A stretch of DNA of 64,000 nucleotides, taken from assembly GCF_007989805.1 (NCBI RefSeq), contig NZ_BJUB01000001.1, forward strand, positions 186,001 to 250,000, given 5' to 3'. Below, in pieces: positions 28,041 to 36,333 of the stretch. The notes beneath the pieces are model-generated. The model worked only from the letters and a program-made list of their open reading frames with translations. It did no database searches and was not told the DNA's origin. A program made the position numbers and the translations under genes. This DNA comes from Cellulomonas xylanilytica (GTDB lineage Bacteria > Actinomycetota > Actinomycetes > Actinomycetales > Cellulomonadaceae). Position 1 is the stretch's first letter. Each line of letters starts with the position of its first letter.

Positions 28041-28634
28041 TCAGGCGGGCGCCCGCCAGACGAGGCTGTACCGCCAGTAGAGGTGCCGACGCCAGCGCAC
28101 CCCCGGCAGGATCGACCGCGCGGCCGTCCGCACCTCGCCGTAGCTGTGCTCCGGGTCCCGCACGGGTGCCCCGTGCTCCCAGACACCACGGGCCCGGTCG
28201 GCGACCATCGCCGCCGGGACGGCCGCCAGGCTGAGCGCCGCGTCCGTGGGGGTGCGGACGCTCGCGAGCCCGACGACGACCAGCCGCCCGCCGGGCGCGA
28301 CGAGGTCGCGCAGCCGGCGCAGGCCCTCGTCGAGGTCGAGGTGGTGGAGCGTCGCGAAGCACGTCACGAGGTCGAACCGCTCCGCGCGTGGCAGCTCCAG
28401 GACGTCGCCGGCCAGGTACCGCAGACCGTCGTCACCCGCGGCCAGGGACCGGGCACGCGCCACCTGGTCCGGATCGAGGTCGAGCCCGGTCACCGCCGGC
28501 ACCCCGGCCGCGCGCAGCTCGCGCGTGAGCATCCCCTCGCCGCACCCGACGTCCAGCGCGCTGTCCGCGCCGGCCGCGAGGTCGAGGGGGAGCCGGTGGT
28601 AGTGGGTGTTGTGGTTCCAGCGGCGGTCGCTCAC
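28041..28634 (-). CDS. Class I SAM-dependent methyltransferase
   Basis: A 197-residue Rossmann methyltransferase. The SAM-binding motif I is LDVGCGEGML, the acidic residue after strand 2 is in GLDLDPDQV, and motif IV is LVTCFATLHHL; the C-terminal half carries GEVRTAARSILPGVRWRRHLYW. Substrate unknown; the DUF11/ubiE-like small-molecule type is the best fit. The GTG start abuts the DUF4191 stop with no gap, so it is translated from the same mRNA as DUF4191. It is an addition relative to the usual glnA1-RDD-DUF4191-lipA order. Confidence 0.82.
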   Translation of the reverse strand: MSDRRWNHNTHYHRLPLDLAAGADSALDVGCGEGMLTRELRAAGVPAVTGLDLDPDQVARARSLAAGDDGLRYLAGDVLELPRAERFDLVTCFATLHHLDLDEGLRRLRDLVAPGGRLVVVGLASVRTPTDAALSLAAVPAAMVADRARGVWEHGAPVRDPEHSYGEVRTAARSILPGVRWRRHLYWRYSLVWRAPA

Positions 28635-29351
28635 CTAGCGGCCGCGCATGCCCTTGCGGTCGGGGCGTGCGCGCATCGGGTCGACGCCCTTCGGCACGGG
28701 GAGCCGGACGCCACCGAGGGCGGTCAGCCGCTTGTTCACCTCGGCGACCTCCTGCTTGCTCAGCTTCGGGCGGAGCTTCTGCACGGCGCGGGGGAGCTTG
28801 CGCAGCGGCACCTGGCCCTCGTCGTTGCCCACCTGGATGAGCGTGATCGGCGCACCGGAGATGACGCGGGCGGTGCGCTTGCGCTCCGACTCCAGCAGCT
28901 TCGCGATGCGGGGTGCCGGGCCCTCGCCGACGAGCACGACACCCGGGCGGCCCACGCCCCGGAACACGAGGTCCTGCGAGCGGGGGTCGATGGCGACCGG
29001 CTCCTGCGTGAACGTCCAGCCACGCCGGATGGTGCCGAGCGCGGCGTAGGCGGCGCCGGGCTGCCCCTCGATCTGCGTGTACGCGGCCGTCTCCGCGCGG
29101 CGGGCGAGGACGAACATCGCCGCGAGCAGCGCGAACGGGATGCTGAGCAGCAGCACGTAGACGAGCGCGTTGACCAGGAACCCGATGACGACGCCGAGCG
29201 CGATGATCCCGACGAACACCGCCAGGATGATCCAGGTGACCGCCGGGTCGTTCTTCCGGGTCATCTGGTACGCCTGCCACACCTGGTGGTACCAGCGGGT
29301 CTTCTTCACCTTGGGCGTCGGTGCAGCGTCGGAGGTCTTGTCGCGGGCCAT
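28635..29351 (-). CDS. DUF4191 domain membrane protein
   Basis: A 238-residue protein with two adjacent membrane helices (VTWIILAVFVGIIALGVVIG and a second at ~65-85) and a C-terminal cytoplasmic domain with FRGVGRPGVVLVGEG and KRTARVISGAPITLIQVG. These are hallmarks of DUF4191, found almost always next to lipA in actinobacteria; function unknown, though position suggests a link to lipoylation or membrane-associated 2-oxoacid dehydrogenase. The basic C-terminus (RARPDRKGMRGR) is typical. ATG 29351 follows TAGACT at 8 nt. Confidence 0.88.
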   Translation of the reverse strand: MARDKTSDAAPTPKVKKTRWYHQVWQAYQMTRKNDPAVTWIILAVFVGIIALGVVIGFLVNALVYVLLLSIPFALLAAMFVLARRAETAAYTQIEGQPGAAYAALGTIRRGWTFTQEPVAIDPRSQDLVFRGVGRPGVVLVGEGPAPRIAKLLESERKRTARVISGAPITLIQVGNDEGQVPLRKLPRAVQKLRPKLSKQEVAEVNKRLTALGGVRLPVPKGVDPMRARPDRKGMRGR

Positions 29352-29359
29352 GGGCCCGA

Positions 29360-29365
29360 AGTCTA
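29360..29365 (-). promoter_or_regulatory. -10 element of the DUF4191 gene (leaderless)
   Basis: TAGACT on the minus strand ends 8 nt before the ATG. Confidence 0.45.
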
Positions 29366-29392
29366 CCGACGGATCGGTGCGGTCCGGACGCC

Positions 29393-30394
29393 TCAGCGGG
29401 CGAGCAGGCTCGCGGCCTCCTGGCGCGACGTCGTCGGCTCCGCGAGGTGCGCGAGCGCCTCTGGGATCGGCCGCCCGTAGCGGCGCATCGCCTGCCCCCA
29501 CAGCCGTCCCGCCCGGTACGACGACCGCACGAGGGGCCCGGACATGACGCCCAGGAACCCGAGGCGCTCGGCCTCGGCGGACAGCTCGACGAACTCCTCG
29601 GGACGGACCCAGCGCGACACGGGGTGGTGCCGCACGGACGGGCGCAGGTACTGCGTGATCGTGATGAGGTCGCAGCCGGCCTCGTGCAGCTCGGCCAGCG
29701 CCTCGACGACCTCCTCGGTGGTCTCGCCCATGCCGAGGATGAGGTTCGACTTGGTGACGAGCCCCTGCTCGTGCGCCCGGGTGATCACCGAGAGCGAGCG
29801 GTCGTAGCGGAAGCCGGGGCGGATCGTCTTGAAGATCCGGGGGACGGTCTCGAGGTTGTGGGCGAGGACCTCGGGCTGCGACGAGAAGACCTCGTCGAGC
29901 AGCTCGGGCGTCGCGTTGAAGTCCGGGATGAGCAGCTCGACGCCGGTGCCGGGGTTGACCGCGTGGATCTGGCGGACCGTCTCGGCGTAGAGCCAGGCGC
30001 CACCGTCGGGCAGGTCGTCGCGCGCGACACCGGTCACGGTCGAGTACTTCAGGCCCATCGCCTGGACGGAGGCCGCGACGCGACGCGGCTCGTCGGCGTC
30101 GAAGGCCGCCGGCTTGCCGGTGTCGATCTGGCAGAAGTCGCAGCGCCGGGTGCACTGGTCGCCGCCGATGAGGAACGTCGCCTCACGGTCTTCCCAGCAC
30201 TCGAAGATGTTGGGGCAGCCGGCCTCCTCGCACACCGTGTTGAGGCCCTCGCGCTTCACCAGGCCCTTGAGCTCGGTGTACTCGGGGCCCATCGTCGCGC
30301 GCGTGCGGATCCACTCGGGCTTGCGCTCGATGGGGGTCTCGGAGTTGCGCGCCTCGATGCGGAGCATGCGTCGGCCATCGGCTGCGATCGTCAC
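29393..30394 (-). CDS. lipA: Lipoyl synthase
   Basis: Radical-SAM enzyme inserting two sulfurs into octanoyl groups on E2/GcvH lipoyl domains. Both iron-sulfur clusters are accounted for: the auxiliary-cluster cysteines in [18 protein letters not shown], with the terminal RSSY serine ligand (VRSSYRAG), and the radical-SAM CTRRCDFC. Length 333 is standard. The GTG start at 30394 follows TAGTCT at 7 nt. It acts after LipB, whose gene is just upstream with its own near-identical promoter. The likely substrate is the E2 protein at 37.4-39.3 kb. Confidence 0.98.
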   Translation of the reverse strand: MTIAADGRRMLRIEARNSETPIERKPEWIRTRATMGPEYTELKGLVKREGLNTVCEEAGCPNIFECWEDREATFLIGGDQCTRRCDFCQIDTGKPAAFDADEPRRVAASVQAMGLKYSTVTGVARDDLPDGGAWLYAETVRQIHAVNPGTGVELLIPDFNATPELLDEVFSSQPEVLAHNLETVPRIFKTIRPGFRYDRSLSVITRAHEQGLVTKSNLILGMGETTEEVVEALAELHEAGCDLITITQYLRPSVRHHPVSRWVRPEEFVELSAEAERLGFLGVMSGPLVRSSYRAGRLWGQAMRRYGRPIPEALAHLAEPTTSRQEAASLLAR

Positions 30395-30401
30395 GTCGGT
30401 C

Positions 30402-30407
30402 AGACTA
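30402..30407 (-). promoter_or_regulatory. -10 element of lipA (leaderless)
   Basis: TAGTCT within GGGTTAGTCTGACCG, 7 nt before the GTG. The lipB promoter has the same block with one base different. Confidence 0.65.
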
Positions 30408-30445
30408 ACCCGCCGTCGCGGCGGCGGCTGCGGGGGAGTCGAGCG

Positions 30446-31111
30446 TCACACGCCTGCCACGGTGACGTGCGCGTCGAGGATCGGTACCAGCGTGTCGACC
30501 AGGTGCGCCCGGACGAGCGGCAGCACCTCGGCGATGGTCACCTGCCGCCCCGTCTCCACCGACAGCGAGGTGACGTCGGCGTCCTCGATCCCGCAGGGCA
30601 CGATGCGGTCGAACGCCGTCAGGTCCGGCTCGCAGTTCAGCGCGAAGCCGTGCATCGTGACGCCCCGGGAGACGCGCACGCCGATCGCGGCCACCTTGCG
30701 CTCGCGACGGTGGTCGTCGGCCGCGAACCACACGCCGCTGCGCCCGTCGACGCGGACGGCGGTCAGCCCGAGGTCGGCGCAGGTCCGGATGAGCGCCTCC
30801 TCGAGGGCGCGCACGTAGCGGACGACGTCGATGGGTGTGGCCAGCCTCACGATGGGGTAGCCGACGAGCTGGCCGGGGCCGTGCCACGTGATGCGACCGC
30901 CGCGGTCGACGTCGACCACGGGGGTGCCGTCGACCGGCCGGTCCCACGACGCCGTGCGCTTGCCCGCGGTGTACACGTCCTCGTGCTCGCACAGCAGGAC
31001 GACGTCCTCGCGCGTGCCGTCGGCGACCGCGGCGTGCACGTCGCGCTGCAGCTGCCACGTCGGCTCGTAGGGGAGCAGGCGCGTGCCGAGGTCGAGCTCG
31101 TCGAACCGCAT
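30446..31111 (-). CDS. lipB: Octanoyl-ACP:protein N-octanoyltransferase
   Basis: Moves octanoate from acyl carrier protein to lysines of lipoyl domains, the first step of lipoate synthesis. The 221-residue protein has [17 protein letters not shown], the substrate-positioning lysine in [17 protein letters not shown], and the acyl-thioester cysteine in [13 protein letters not shown] 31111 follows TAGCCT at 6 nt. It lies 51 bases upstream of lipA but carries its own leaderless promoter pattern, as lipA does. Confidence 0.97.
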   Translation of the reverse strand: MRFDELDLGTRLLPYEPTWQLQRDVHAAVADGTREDVVLLCEHEDVYTAGKRTASWDRPVDGTPVVDVDRGGRITWHGPGQLVGYPIVRLATPIDVVRYVRALEEALIRTCADLGLTAVRVDGRSGVWFAADDHRRERKVAAIGVRVSRGVTMHGFALNCEPDLTAFDRIVPCGIEDADVTSLSVETGRQVTIAEVLPLVRAHLVDTLVPILDAHVTVAGV

Positions 31112-31117
31112 GCGGTC

Positions 31118-31123
31118 AGGCTA
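31118..31123 (-). promoter_or_regulatory. -10 element of lipB (leaderless)
   Basis: TAGCCT within GGGTTAGCCTGACCG, 6 nt before the ATG; it overlaps the 3' end of the marR-like gene. Confidence 0.65.
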
Positions 31124-31630
31124 ACCCGCGGAACGGTCGGAACCGTCGGGGTCGTCGGGGTCGGAGACCGTGCCCGGCTCGCCCGCCACGACGACGAGCA
31201 GCCGTCGCAGCTGCTCCGCCTGCTCGGGCGTCAGCCCGCGGGTGACCATCGTCTCGGCGAGCTCGCGGTCCGACGCGACGAAGAAGGCGGACCGTCCCTC
31301 GTCGGTGATCGTGATCACGTGCCGGCGCCGGTCGTCGTCATGAGGCGCCCGCGTGACGTAGCCGCTGCGCTCCATGCGAGCCAGGACGCGGCTCATCGTC
31401 TGCTCGGTCACGCCGCTGGCGGTGGCGAGCTCGCGCTGCGACATGGGCGCGCGCAGGAGGTGCGCGAGCACGGCCTGGCTGGCGTGGTTGAGATCCCAGG
31501 CGGCGAGGTGGGCGTTCCAGTCCCGCTCGACGCGGCGCGCGGCGGACGACAGGAGCCGGCCGACGGGCCAGTGCGCAGGGTCGGGCGAGGCTGGGTCGAG
31601 CGTGTCGCTCGGACGGCTCTCCTGCACCAC
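31121..31630 (-). CDS. MarR family transcriptional regulator
   Basis: A 169-residue winged-helix protein. The HTH lies around residues 55-85 (MSQRELATASGVTEQTMSRV) and the wing is RAPHDDDRRRHVITIT, with flanking dimerisation helices. It is divergent from an MMPL exporter, and an 18-bp palindrome between them is the probable operator, located between its -10 (TATCAT) and -35 regions, so it likely represses itself and the exporter until a ligand binds. The GTG start at 31630 has GGAGGGG 6 nt upstream. The Asp/Gly-rich C-terminal tail is probably disordered. Confidence 0.9.
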   Translation of the reverse strand: MVQESRPSDTLDPASPDPAHWPVGRLLSSAARRVERDWNAHLAAWDLNHASQAVLAHLLRAPMSQRELATASGVTEQTMSRVLARMERSGYVTRAPHDDDRRRHVITITDEGRSAFFVASDRELAETMVTRGLTPEQAEQLRRLLVVVAGEPGTVSDPDDPDGSDRSAG

Positions 31631-31669
31631 GTCCCACCCCTCCGTTTGCTGTTTCGACGAACAGCCCCA

Positions 31670-33973
31670 ATGATACTCAGCATGCTGAGTAATCGCCGGT
31701 CCACCGTTCTTCGCGCCGTGCTCGTCGGCGTCGCCCTGGTCGTGTGGCTCGGCATCGGGTCGGTCGGCGGGATGGCGCAGGGCAAGCTGTCGCAGGTCCA
31801 GACGAACGACGCCTCCGCGTTCCTGCCGTCGTCGGCCGAGTCCACCCGGGCCGCCGAGGAGAGCAAGGGCTTCGTCGACACCGAGACACTACCTGCGCTC
31901 GTCGTGCTCCAGCCCGCCGACGGCAGCGACGTCACCCCCGACCAGCTGGCGGCGGTGCAGGAGTGGGCGGAGGCGTTCCCGGACGAGGCGCTGCCGCCGG
32001 GGAACGAGGGCACCTGGTCCGACTACCTCGTCGGCGAGGTGGCCGTCGTGCCGTCGCAGGACGGTGAGGCGATCCTCGTCGCGTACTCGCTCGACGGTGC
32101 GAAGTCCGAGGAGCTGCTGGCCGACGACGAGGGCGTCACCGACTCGTTCGTGCTCGCCCTCCGGGAGTCCCTCGAGTCGGAGCTGGGCGCCACCGCGACC
32201 TCGGCCGGCGACCTGGGTCTGCAGGCGTGGGTCACCGGTCCCGCCGGGTTCGTCGCCGACCTGGTCACCGCGTTCGGCGGCATCGACGGCGTCCTCCTGC
32301 TCGTCGCCCTCGGCGCCGTGCTGCTCATCCTCGTGCTGGTCTACCGCTCGCCGTTCCTGCCGTTCGTCGTCATCCTCACCGCGGTCTTCGCGCTCTGCCT
32401 CGCGGGCCTGGTCGTGTACAACCTCGCCGCGAACGGCACCCTCGTGCTCAACGGGCAGTCGCAGGGGATCCTCTCGATCCTCGTGGTCGGCGCATCCGTC
32501 GACTACGCGTTGCTCCTCGTGGCCCGCTACCGGGAGGAGCTCGCGCACGTCGAGCACCCCGCGGACGCCATGAAGCGCGCGCTGCGGGCGTGCGTCGAGC
32601 CGATCGCCGCCAGCGCGGGCACGGTCATCGCCGGTGTCCTGTGCCTCCTGCTCTCGGACCTGGGGTCGAACCGCAGCCTCGGCCCGGTCGCCGCCATCGG
32701 CATCGCCTCGGCGCTGCTCGGCGCCCTCACGCTGCTGCCGGCGCTGCTCCTCGTCTTCGGCAAGCGCTCGCGCATCCTGTTCTGGCCGCGTGCGCCGCGG
32801 CCGGTGCCCGTCGTCGCGCACGACCCCGCGGACGGGACCGTGCACGCGCACGTCGACACCACGGTCGAGCCCGACCCGGCCGACGGCACGGGCCTGTGGC
32901 CCCGGCTGGCGCGCTTCGTCGGTCGCAAGGCCCGGCCGGTGTGGATCGTCACGGCCCTCGCGCTGGCCGTCGGTGCGGCGTTCCTGCCCACCCTGAACGC
33001 GTCCGGGACCAACCAGGTGGACATCTTCCTCACCGACGTGGACGCCGTCGCCGGCGAGGAGGTGCTGGCCGAGCACTTCCCGGCCGGGTCCGTCCAGCCC
33101 GCGATCCTCATCGTCGACGAGGCCGACGTGGACGCGGTCACGACGGCGGCGGAGGGCGTCGACGGTGTGGAGTCCGTGACGCCGTACACCGGTGCGCCCG
33201 CGGGCGCGGGTGCACCTGCCGGTGACGCCCCGCCCGTCGTCGTCGACGGTCGCGTCCGGCTCGACGTCGTCACGACGGCGTCGGCCGACACCCAGGACGC
33301 CGTCGCCACGGTCGAGGACCTGCGCACGGCCGTGACCGAGGTCAGCCCGACCGCCGTCGTCGGTGGCGCCGCGGCGGAGACGCTGGACACCAACCTGGCG
33401 AGCGAGCGGGACCTGCGCGTCATCGTGCCGGTCGTGCTCCTGGTCATCGGCGTGATCCTGATGTTCCTGCTGCGGTCGGTCGCCGCAGCCGCCCTCCTGC
33501 TCGCCGCCAACGTGCTCTCGTTCGCCGCCGCGCTCGGTGTCTCGGCGATCGTCTTCAACCACGTCCTGGGCTACGCCGGAGCCGACCCCGTGGTCCCGCT
33601 GTTCGCCTTCGTGTTCCTCGTCGCCCTCGGTGTCGACTACTCGATCTTCCTCATGACCCGCGTCCGCGAGGAGTCGCTGAAGGTGGGGACGCGTGCGGGC
33701 GTGGTCCGTGGGCTCGCCGTGACGGGCGGCGTCATCACGTCGGCCGGGGTGGTGCTGGCCACGACGTTCGCGGCGCTCGGGGTCATCCCGCTGCTGTTCC
33801 TCGCGCAGATCGCGTTCATCGTCGCGTTCGGCGTCCTGCTCGACACGCTCGTCGTCCGCAGCCTGCTCGTGCCCGCCCTGGTGCACGACCTCGGACGCCG
33901 GACGTGGTGGCCGAGCGCACTGTCCCGGCCCCACGAGCACGGGCTGCACAAGGTGTCGCCCGACCTAGAGTGA
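31670..33973 (+). CDS. MMPL/RND superfamily membrane exporter
   Basis: A 767-residue transporter of MmpL type with the two-fold RND layout: one N-terminal helix, a ~150-residue external domain, five helices, a cytoplasmic linker with VHAHVDTTVEPD, then the same again. Each half has the proton-relay Asp-Tyr pair in helix 4 (SVDYALLLVARYREE and GVDYSIFLMTRVREE). Proton-driven export of lipids, drugs or siderophores is typical; the cargo is unknown. ATG 31670 or 31682 could be used; both fall in the palindrome and neither has a ribosome-binding site. Controlled by the divergent MarR regulator. The open frame continues far upstream, but only as antisense to lipA/lipB/marR. Confidence 0.9.
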   Translation: MILSMLSNRRSTVLRAVLVGVALVVWLGIGSVGGMAQGKLSQVQTNDASAFLPSSAESTRAAEESKGFVDTETLPALVVLQPADGSDVTPDQLAAVQEWAEAFPDEALPPGNEGTWSDYLVGEVAVVPSQDGEAILVAYSLDGAKSEELLADDEGVTDSFVLALRESLESELGATATSAGDLGLQAWVTGPAGFVADLVTAFGGIDGVLLLVALGAVLLILVLVYRSPFLPFVVILTAVFALCLAGLVVYNLAANGTLVLNGQSQGILSILVVGASVDYALLLVARYREELAHVEHPADAMKRALRACVEPIAASAGTVIAGVLCLLLSDLGSNRSLGPVAAIGIASALLGALTLLPALLLVFGKRSRILFWPRAPRPVPVVAHDPADGTVHAHVDTTVEPDPADGTGLWPRLARFVGRKARPVWIVTALALAVGAAFLPTLNASGTNQVDIFLTDVDAVAGEEVLAEHFPAGSVQPAILIVDEADVDAVTTAAEGVDGVESVTPYTGAPAGAGAPAGDAPPVVVDGRVRLDVVTTASADTQDAVATVEDLRTAVTEVSPTAVVGGAAAETLDTNLASERDLRVIVPVVLLVIGVILMFLLRSVAAAALLLAANVLSFAAALGVSAIVFNHVLGYAGADPVVPLFAFVFLVALGVDYSIFLMTRVREESLKVGTRAGVVRGLAVTGGVITSAGVVLATTFAALGVIPLLFLAQIAFIVAFGVLLDTLVVRSLLVPALVHDLGRRTWWPSALSRPHEHGLHKVSPDLE
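31674..31691. promoter_or_regulatory. MarR operator-like 18-bp palindrome
   Basis: TACTCAGCATGCTGAGTA is a perfect palindrome lying between the marR gene and the MMPL exporter. It covers the exporter's start region and sits upstream of TATCAT on the marR strand, so one bound dimer could block both. Confidence 0.65.
33966..33971 (+). promoter_or_regulatory. -10 element of the Gfo/Idh/MocA gene (leaderless)
   Basis: TAGAGT ends 7 nt before the ATG and overlaps the last codons of the MMPL gene. Confidence 0.5.
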
Positions 33974-33978
33974 GGCGC

Positions 33979-35004
33979 ATGGATTCGCTGCGGGTCGGGC
34001 TGGTCGGGTACGGGGGAGCGGGCCGGGGGATCCACGGCCGTCTGCTGCGGGAGGCCGGTCAGCAGGTGACGTGCGTGGTGACCCGCAGCCGCGCGCTGCA
34101 GGTCGAGGAGGACTGGCCGGGAGCGCTCGTCGTCCCCGACGTCGACGCCCTCCTCGAGCACGCCGACGAGCTCGACCTCGTGGTCGTCGCGAGCCCGACC
34201 GGGGAGCACGTGGCCCACGTGCTGGCGGCGCTCGACGCGGGGGTGCACGTGCTCGTCGACAAGCCGCTGGCCACCACCGCCGACGACGCCGAGCTGCTCG
34301 CCGCGCGCGGCGACGGGCGCCTCACCGTCTTCCAGAACCGCCGCTGGGACCCCGAGCAGCTCACCCTGCTCGAGGTGCTCGCCGGCGGGGAGCTGGGCAC
34401 GGTGCACCGGTTCGAGCGGCGCTGGGAGAGGTTCCGGCCCGTGCCCCAGGACCGCTGGAAGGAGAACGACCCCGACTCCGGCGGACTCCTGCTCGACCTC
34501 GGTGCCCACCTGGTCGACTCCGCCGTGCAGCTGTTCGGGCCTGTCGCGCAGGTGTACGCGGAGCTGCACGCGCGCAGCACGCCGGCCGTCGACGACGTCT
34601 TCCTCGCCCTCGTGCACGCGGGCACCGGCGTCGTGAGCCACCTGCAGGCCGGCGCGGTCGTGGGCGCACCCGGACCGCGCACGCGTGTGCTCGGCGACGG
34701 CGGCGCGTACCTCGTGACCAGCTTCGAGGGCGAACCGAGCCCGTTCTCCGCGCTGGACGGCACGTACGAGGAGACGCGACGGCCGGGCGAGCCCGTGCAC
34801 GAGGGGTGGATGGTCCGGGGGTCGGACCGCCGTCCGGTGCCGCGGGCCGCCGGGGGTCACGTCGACCTGTACCGCGCGGTCGTGCGGTGGGTCGTCGACG
34901 GAGGACCGCCGCCGGTCGAGCCCGCCGACGCCGCACGCACCGCACGCGTGCTCGACGCCGCGCTGCTGTCGGCGGCCGAGCGACGGGTGGTCACGCTGCC
35001 CTGA
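33979..35004 (+). CDS. Gfo/Idh/MocA family oxidoreductase
   Basis: A 341-residue NAD(P)-dependent oxidoreductase. The Rossmann glycine motif is VGLVGYGGAGRGIHG at residues 6-20, the active-site region is HVLVDKPLATT (Lys of the EKP/DKP motif), and the C-terminal alpha/beta domain includes GGLLLDLGAHLVDSA, with the conserved His. Such enzymes oxidise or epimerise sugars, inositols and similar polyols; substrate not evident. The start is fixed by the leaderless -10 element. It begins 5 bases after the MMPL stop but probably has its own promoter. Confidence 0.9.
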   Translation: MDSLRVGLVGYGGAGRGIHGRLLREAGQQVTCVVTRSRALQVEEDWPGALVVPDVDALLEHADELDLVVVASPTGEHVAHVLAALDAGVHVLVDKPLATTADDAELLAARGDGRLTVFQNRRWDPEQLTLLEVLAGGELGTVHRFERRWERFRPVPQDRWKENDPDSGGLLLDLGAHLVDSAVQLFGPVAQVYAELHARSTPAVDDVFLALVHAGTGVVSHLQAGAVVGAPGPRTRVLGDGGAYLVTSFEGEPSPFSALDGTYEETRRPGEPVHEGWMVRGSDRRPVPRAAGGHVDLYRAVVRWVVDGGPPPVEPADAARTARVLDAALLSAAERRVVTLP

Positions 35005-35059
35005 CCGGGCCTGTGGACGACCGCCGACGGGACCGCGCCGGCCGGGCTTGGATGACCCG

Positions 35060-36331
35060 ATGGACAGGTTCGTCGTGCCGACCGATGTCGAGACCGCCCT
35101 GGCCGGGGCAGGGTTCCACCCGGTCGAGGTGGCCGGTTCCGGGTGGCTCGCGGTCGCGCTCGACGGCTCCGACCGCCGGGTCGAGCTCCACGTGGTCCCC
35201 GCCGTCGCCGACGCCGGGCTCGCGGACCGTGCCGCACGGCTCTGCGCGGTCCGGCACGAGCACCTGCCGCAGGTCATGGACGTCGTCGAGCTGTCGTCCG
35301 GGCGGCTCGGGCTCGTGATGGAGCACGTCGACGGGCTGTCCCTCGCGCAGATCCGTGCGTCCCGGGCACCGCTGGCCGACGGCGAGGCGGCCACCGTGGC
35401 CATCCCGGTGGCCGGTGCACTGGCGGCGCTGCACGACGCAGGACTCGCCCACGGGGCAGTGAGCGAGTCGACGATCCTCGTCCGCCCCGACGGCCGTCCG
35501 GTGCTCACCGACCTCCGCGGAACCCTCGTGGGTGGCGTCGACGACGAGGCGGACGTGCGGCGGCTGGTCGCCACGGTGCTCGACCAGATGCCCGGCGCGG
35601 ACGTGCACCTGGTCTCCGACCAGCCGGACGAGGCGAGTTTGCGGATGGCGCTCGCCCGACTGCTGGCCGTCCCGGCGCTCGACGCCGGCCGCGTGGTCGA
35701 CGCCTGCTACGCCACGACGGAGCCCGAGCCCGTGCGGCTCCCCGACGCCGGCGCCCGGGCGTCCTCGGCGCTGGCGGCCATGGCGCGCGCGGTCGACCCC
35801 GCGCAGGGCGCGACCCGCCGCGAGGACCGGGCCCGGCGTCGGCGGCGGACGGCCCGCGCCTCGGTGGGTCTGGTGACGGCGGTGGTCGTCCTCGCGGTCG
35901 CCGTGGGCGTGTGGCGTCTCCTGGGCGACCCGGAGCCCGTCCCGGTCGCTGACGACCCGGTGCGTGCCGCTGTCGAGCTCACCCGCGCGCGGGCCGCGGT
36001 CATCGGGTCGGGGGACGTGACCCTGCTCGGGACGGTCGACGTGCCCGGCGGCCCGGCTGCCGAGGCGGATGCGCAGTTGCTCGCCGGCCTGGACGGCGCG
36101 CGGGTCGACGGGTTGTCCGTCGACGTGCAGGACGCCGAGCTCGTGGTCGAGGACGGCAGTCGCGGCGGGACGACGGACGTCGCCGTCACGTCCGCGATGT
36201 CCGCGCACTCCCGCGTCCCCGCCGACGGCAGCGCCACGGTGGAGGTGACGGCTGCCGGACCGCGGACGGTCGTGCTCGGCCTGCGGTGGACCGACGACGG
36301 CTGGCGCGTCTGGGACGTGGTCGACCCGTGA
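35060..36331 (+). CDS. Membrane-anchored protein-kinase-like pseudokinase
   Basis: A 423-residue protein in three parts: a kinase-like fold (residues ~1-250), an Arg-rich stop (RARRRRRTARAS) with one transmembrane helix (VGLVTAVVVLAVAVGVWRLL), and a ~110-residue outer domain. The kinase fold is recognisable from LPQVMDVVELSSGRLGLVMEH and the catalytic-loop position HGAVSESTILVRPDG followed by LTDLRG. However, the HRD motif is HGA, no VAxK lysine is apparent and DFG is replaced, so it should not phosphorylate. Such proteins in actinobacteria scaffold cell-wall regulators. ATG 35060 is chosen over an upstream TTG at 35048. It is 55 bases after the oxidoreductase gene. Confidence 0.75.
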   Translation: MDRFVVPTDVETALAGAGFHPVEVAGSGWLAVALDGSDRRVELHVVPAVADAGLADRAARLCAVRHEHLPQVMDVVELSSGRLGLVMEHVDGLSLAQIRASRAPLADGEAATVAIPVAGALAALHDAGLAHGAVSESTILVRPDGRPVLTDLRGTLVGGVDDEADVRRLVATVLDQMPGADVHLVSDQPDEASLRMALARLLAVPALDAGRVVDACYATTEPEPVRLPDAGARASSALAAMARAVDPAQGATRREDRARRRRRTARASVGLVTAVVVLAVAVGVWRLLGDPEPVPVADDPVRAAVELTRARAAVIGSGDVTLLGTVDVPGGPAAEADAQLLAGLDGARVDGLSVDVQDAELVVEDGSRGGTTDVAVTSAMSAHSRVPADGSATVEVTAAGPRTVVLGLRWTDDGWRVWDVVDP

Positions 36332-36333
36332 GG

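Noticed and set aside
29321-31669. Upstream extension of the MMPL frame across lipA, lipB and marR
   Set aside because: Antisense shadow of three strongly supported genes; transporter homology begins only at ~31.7 kb.
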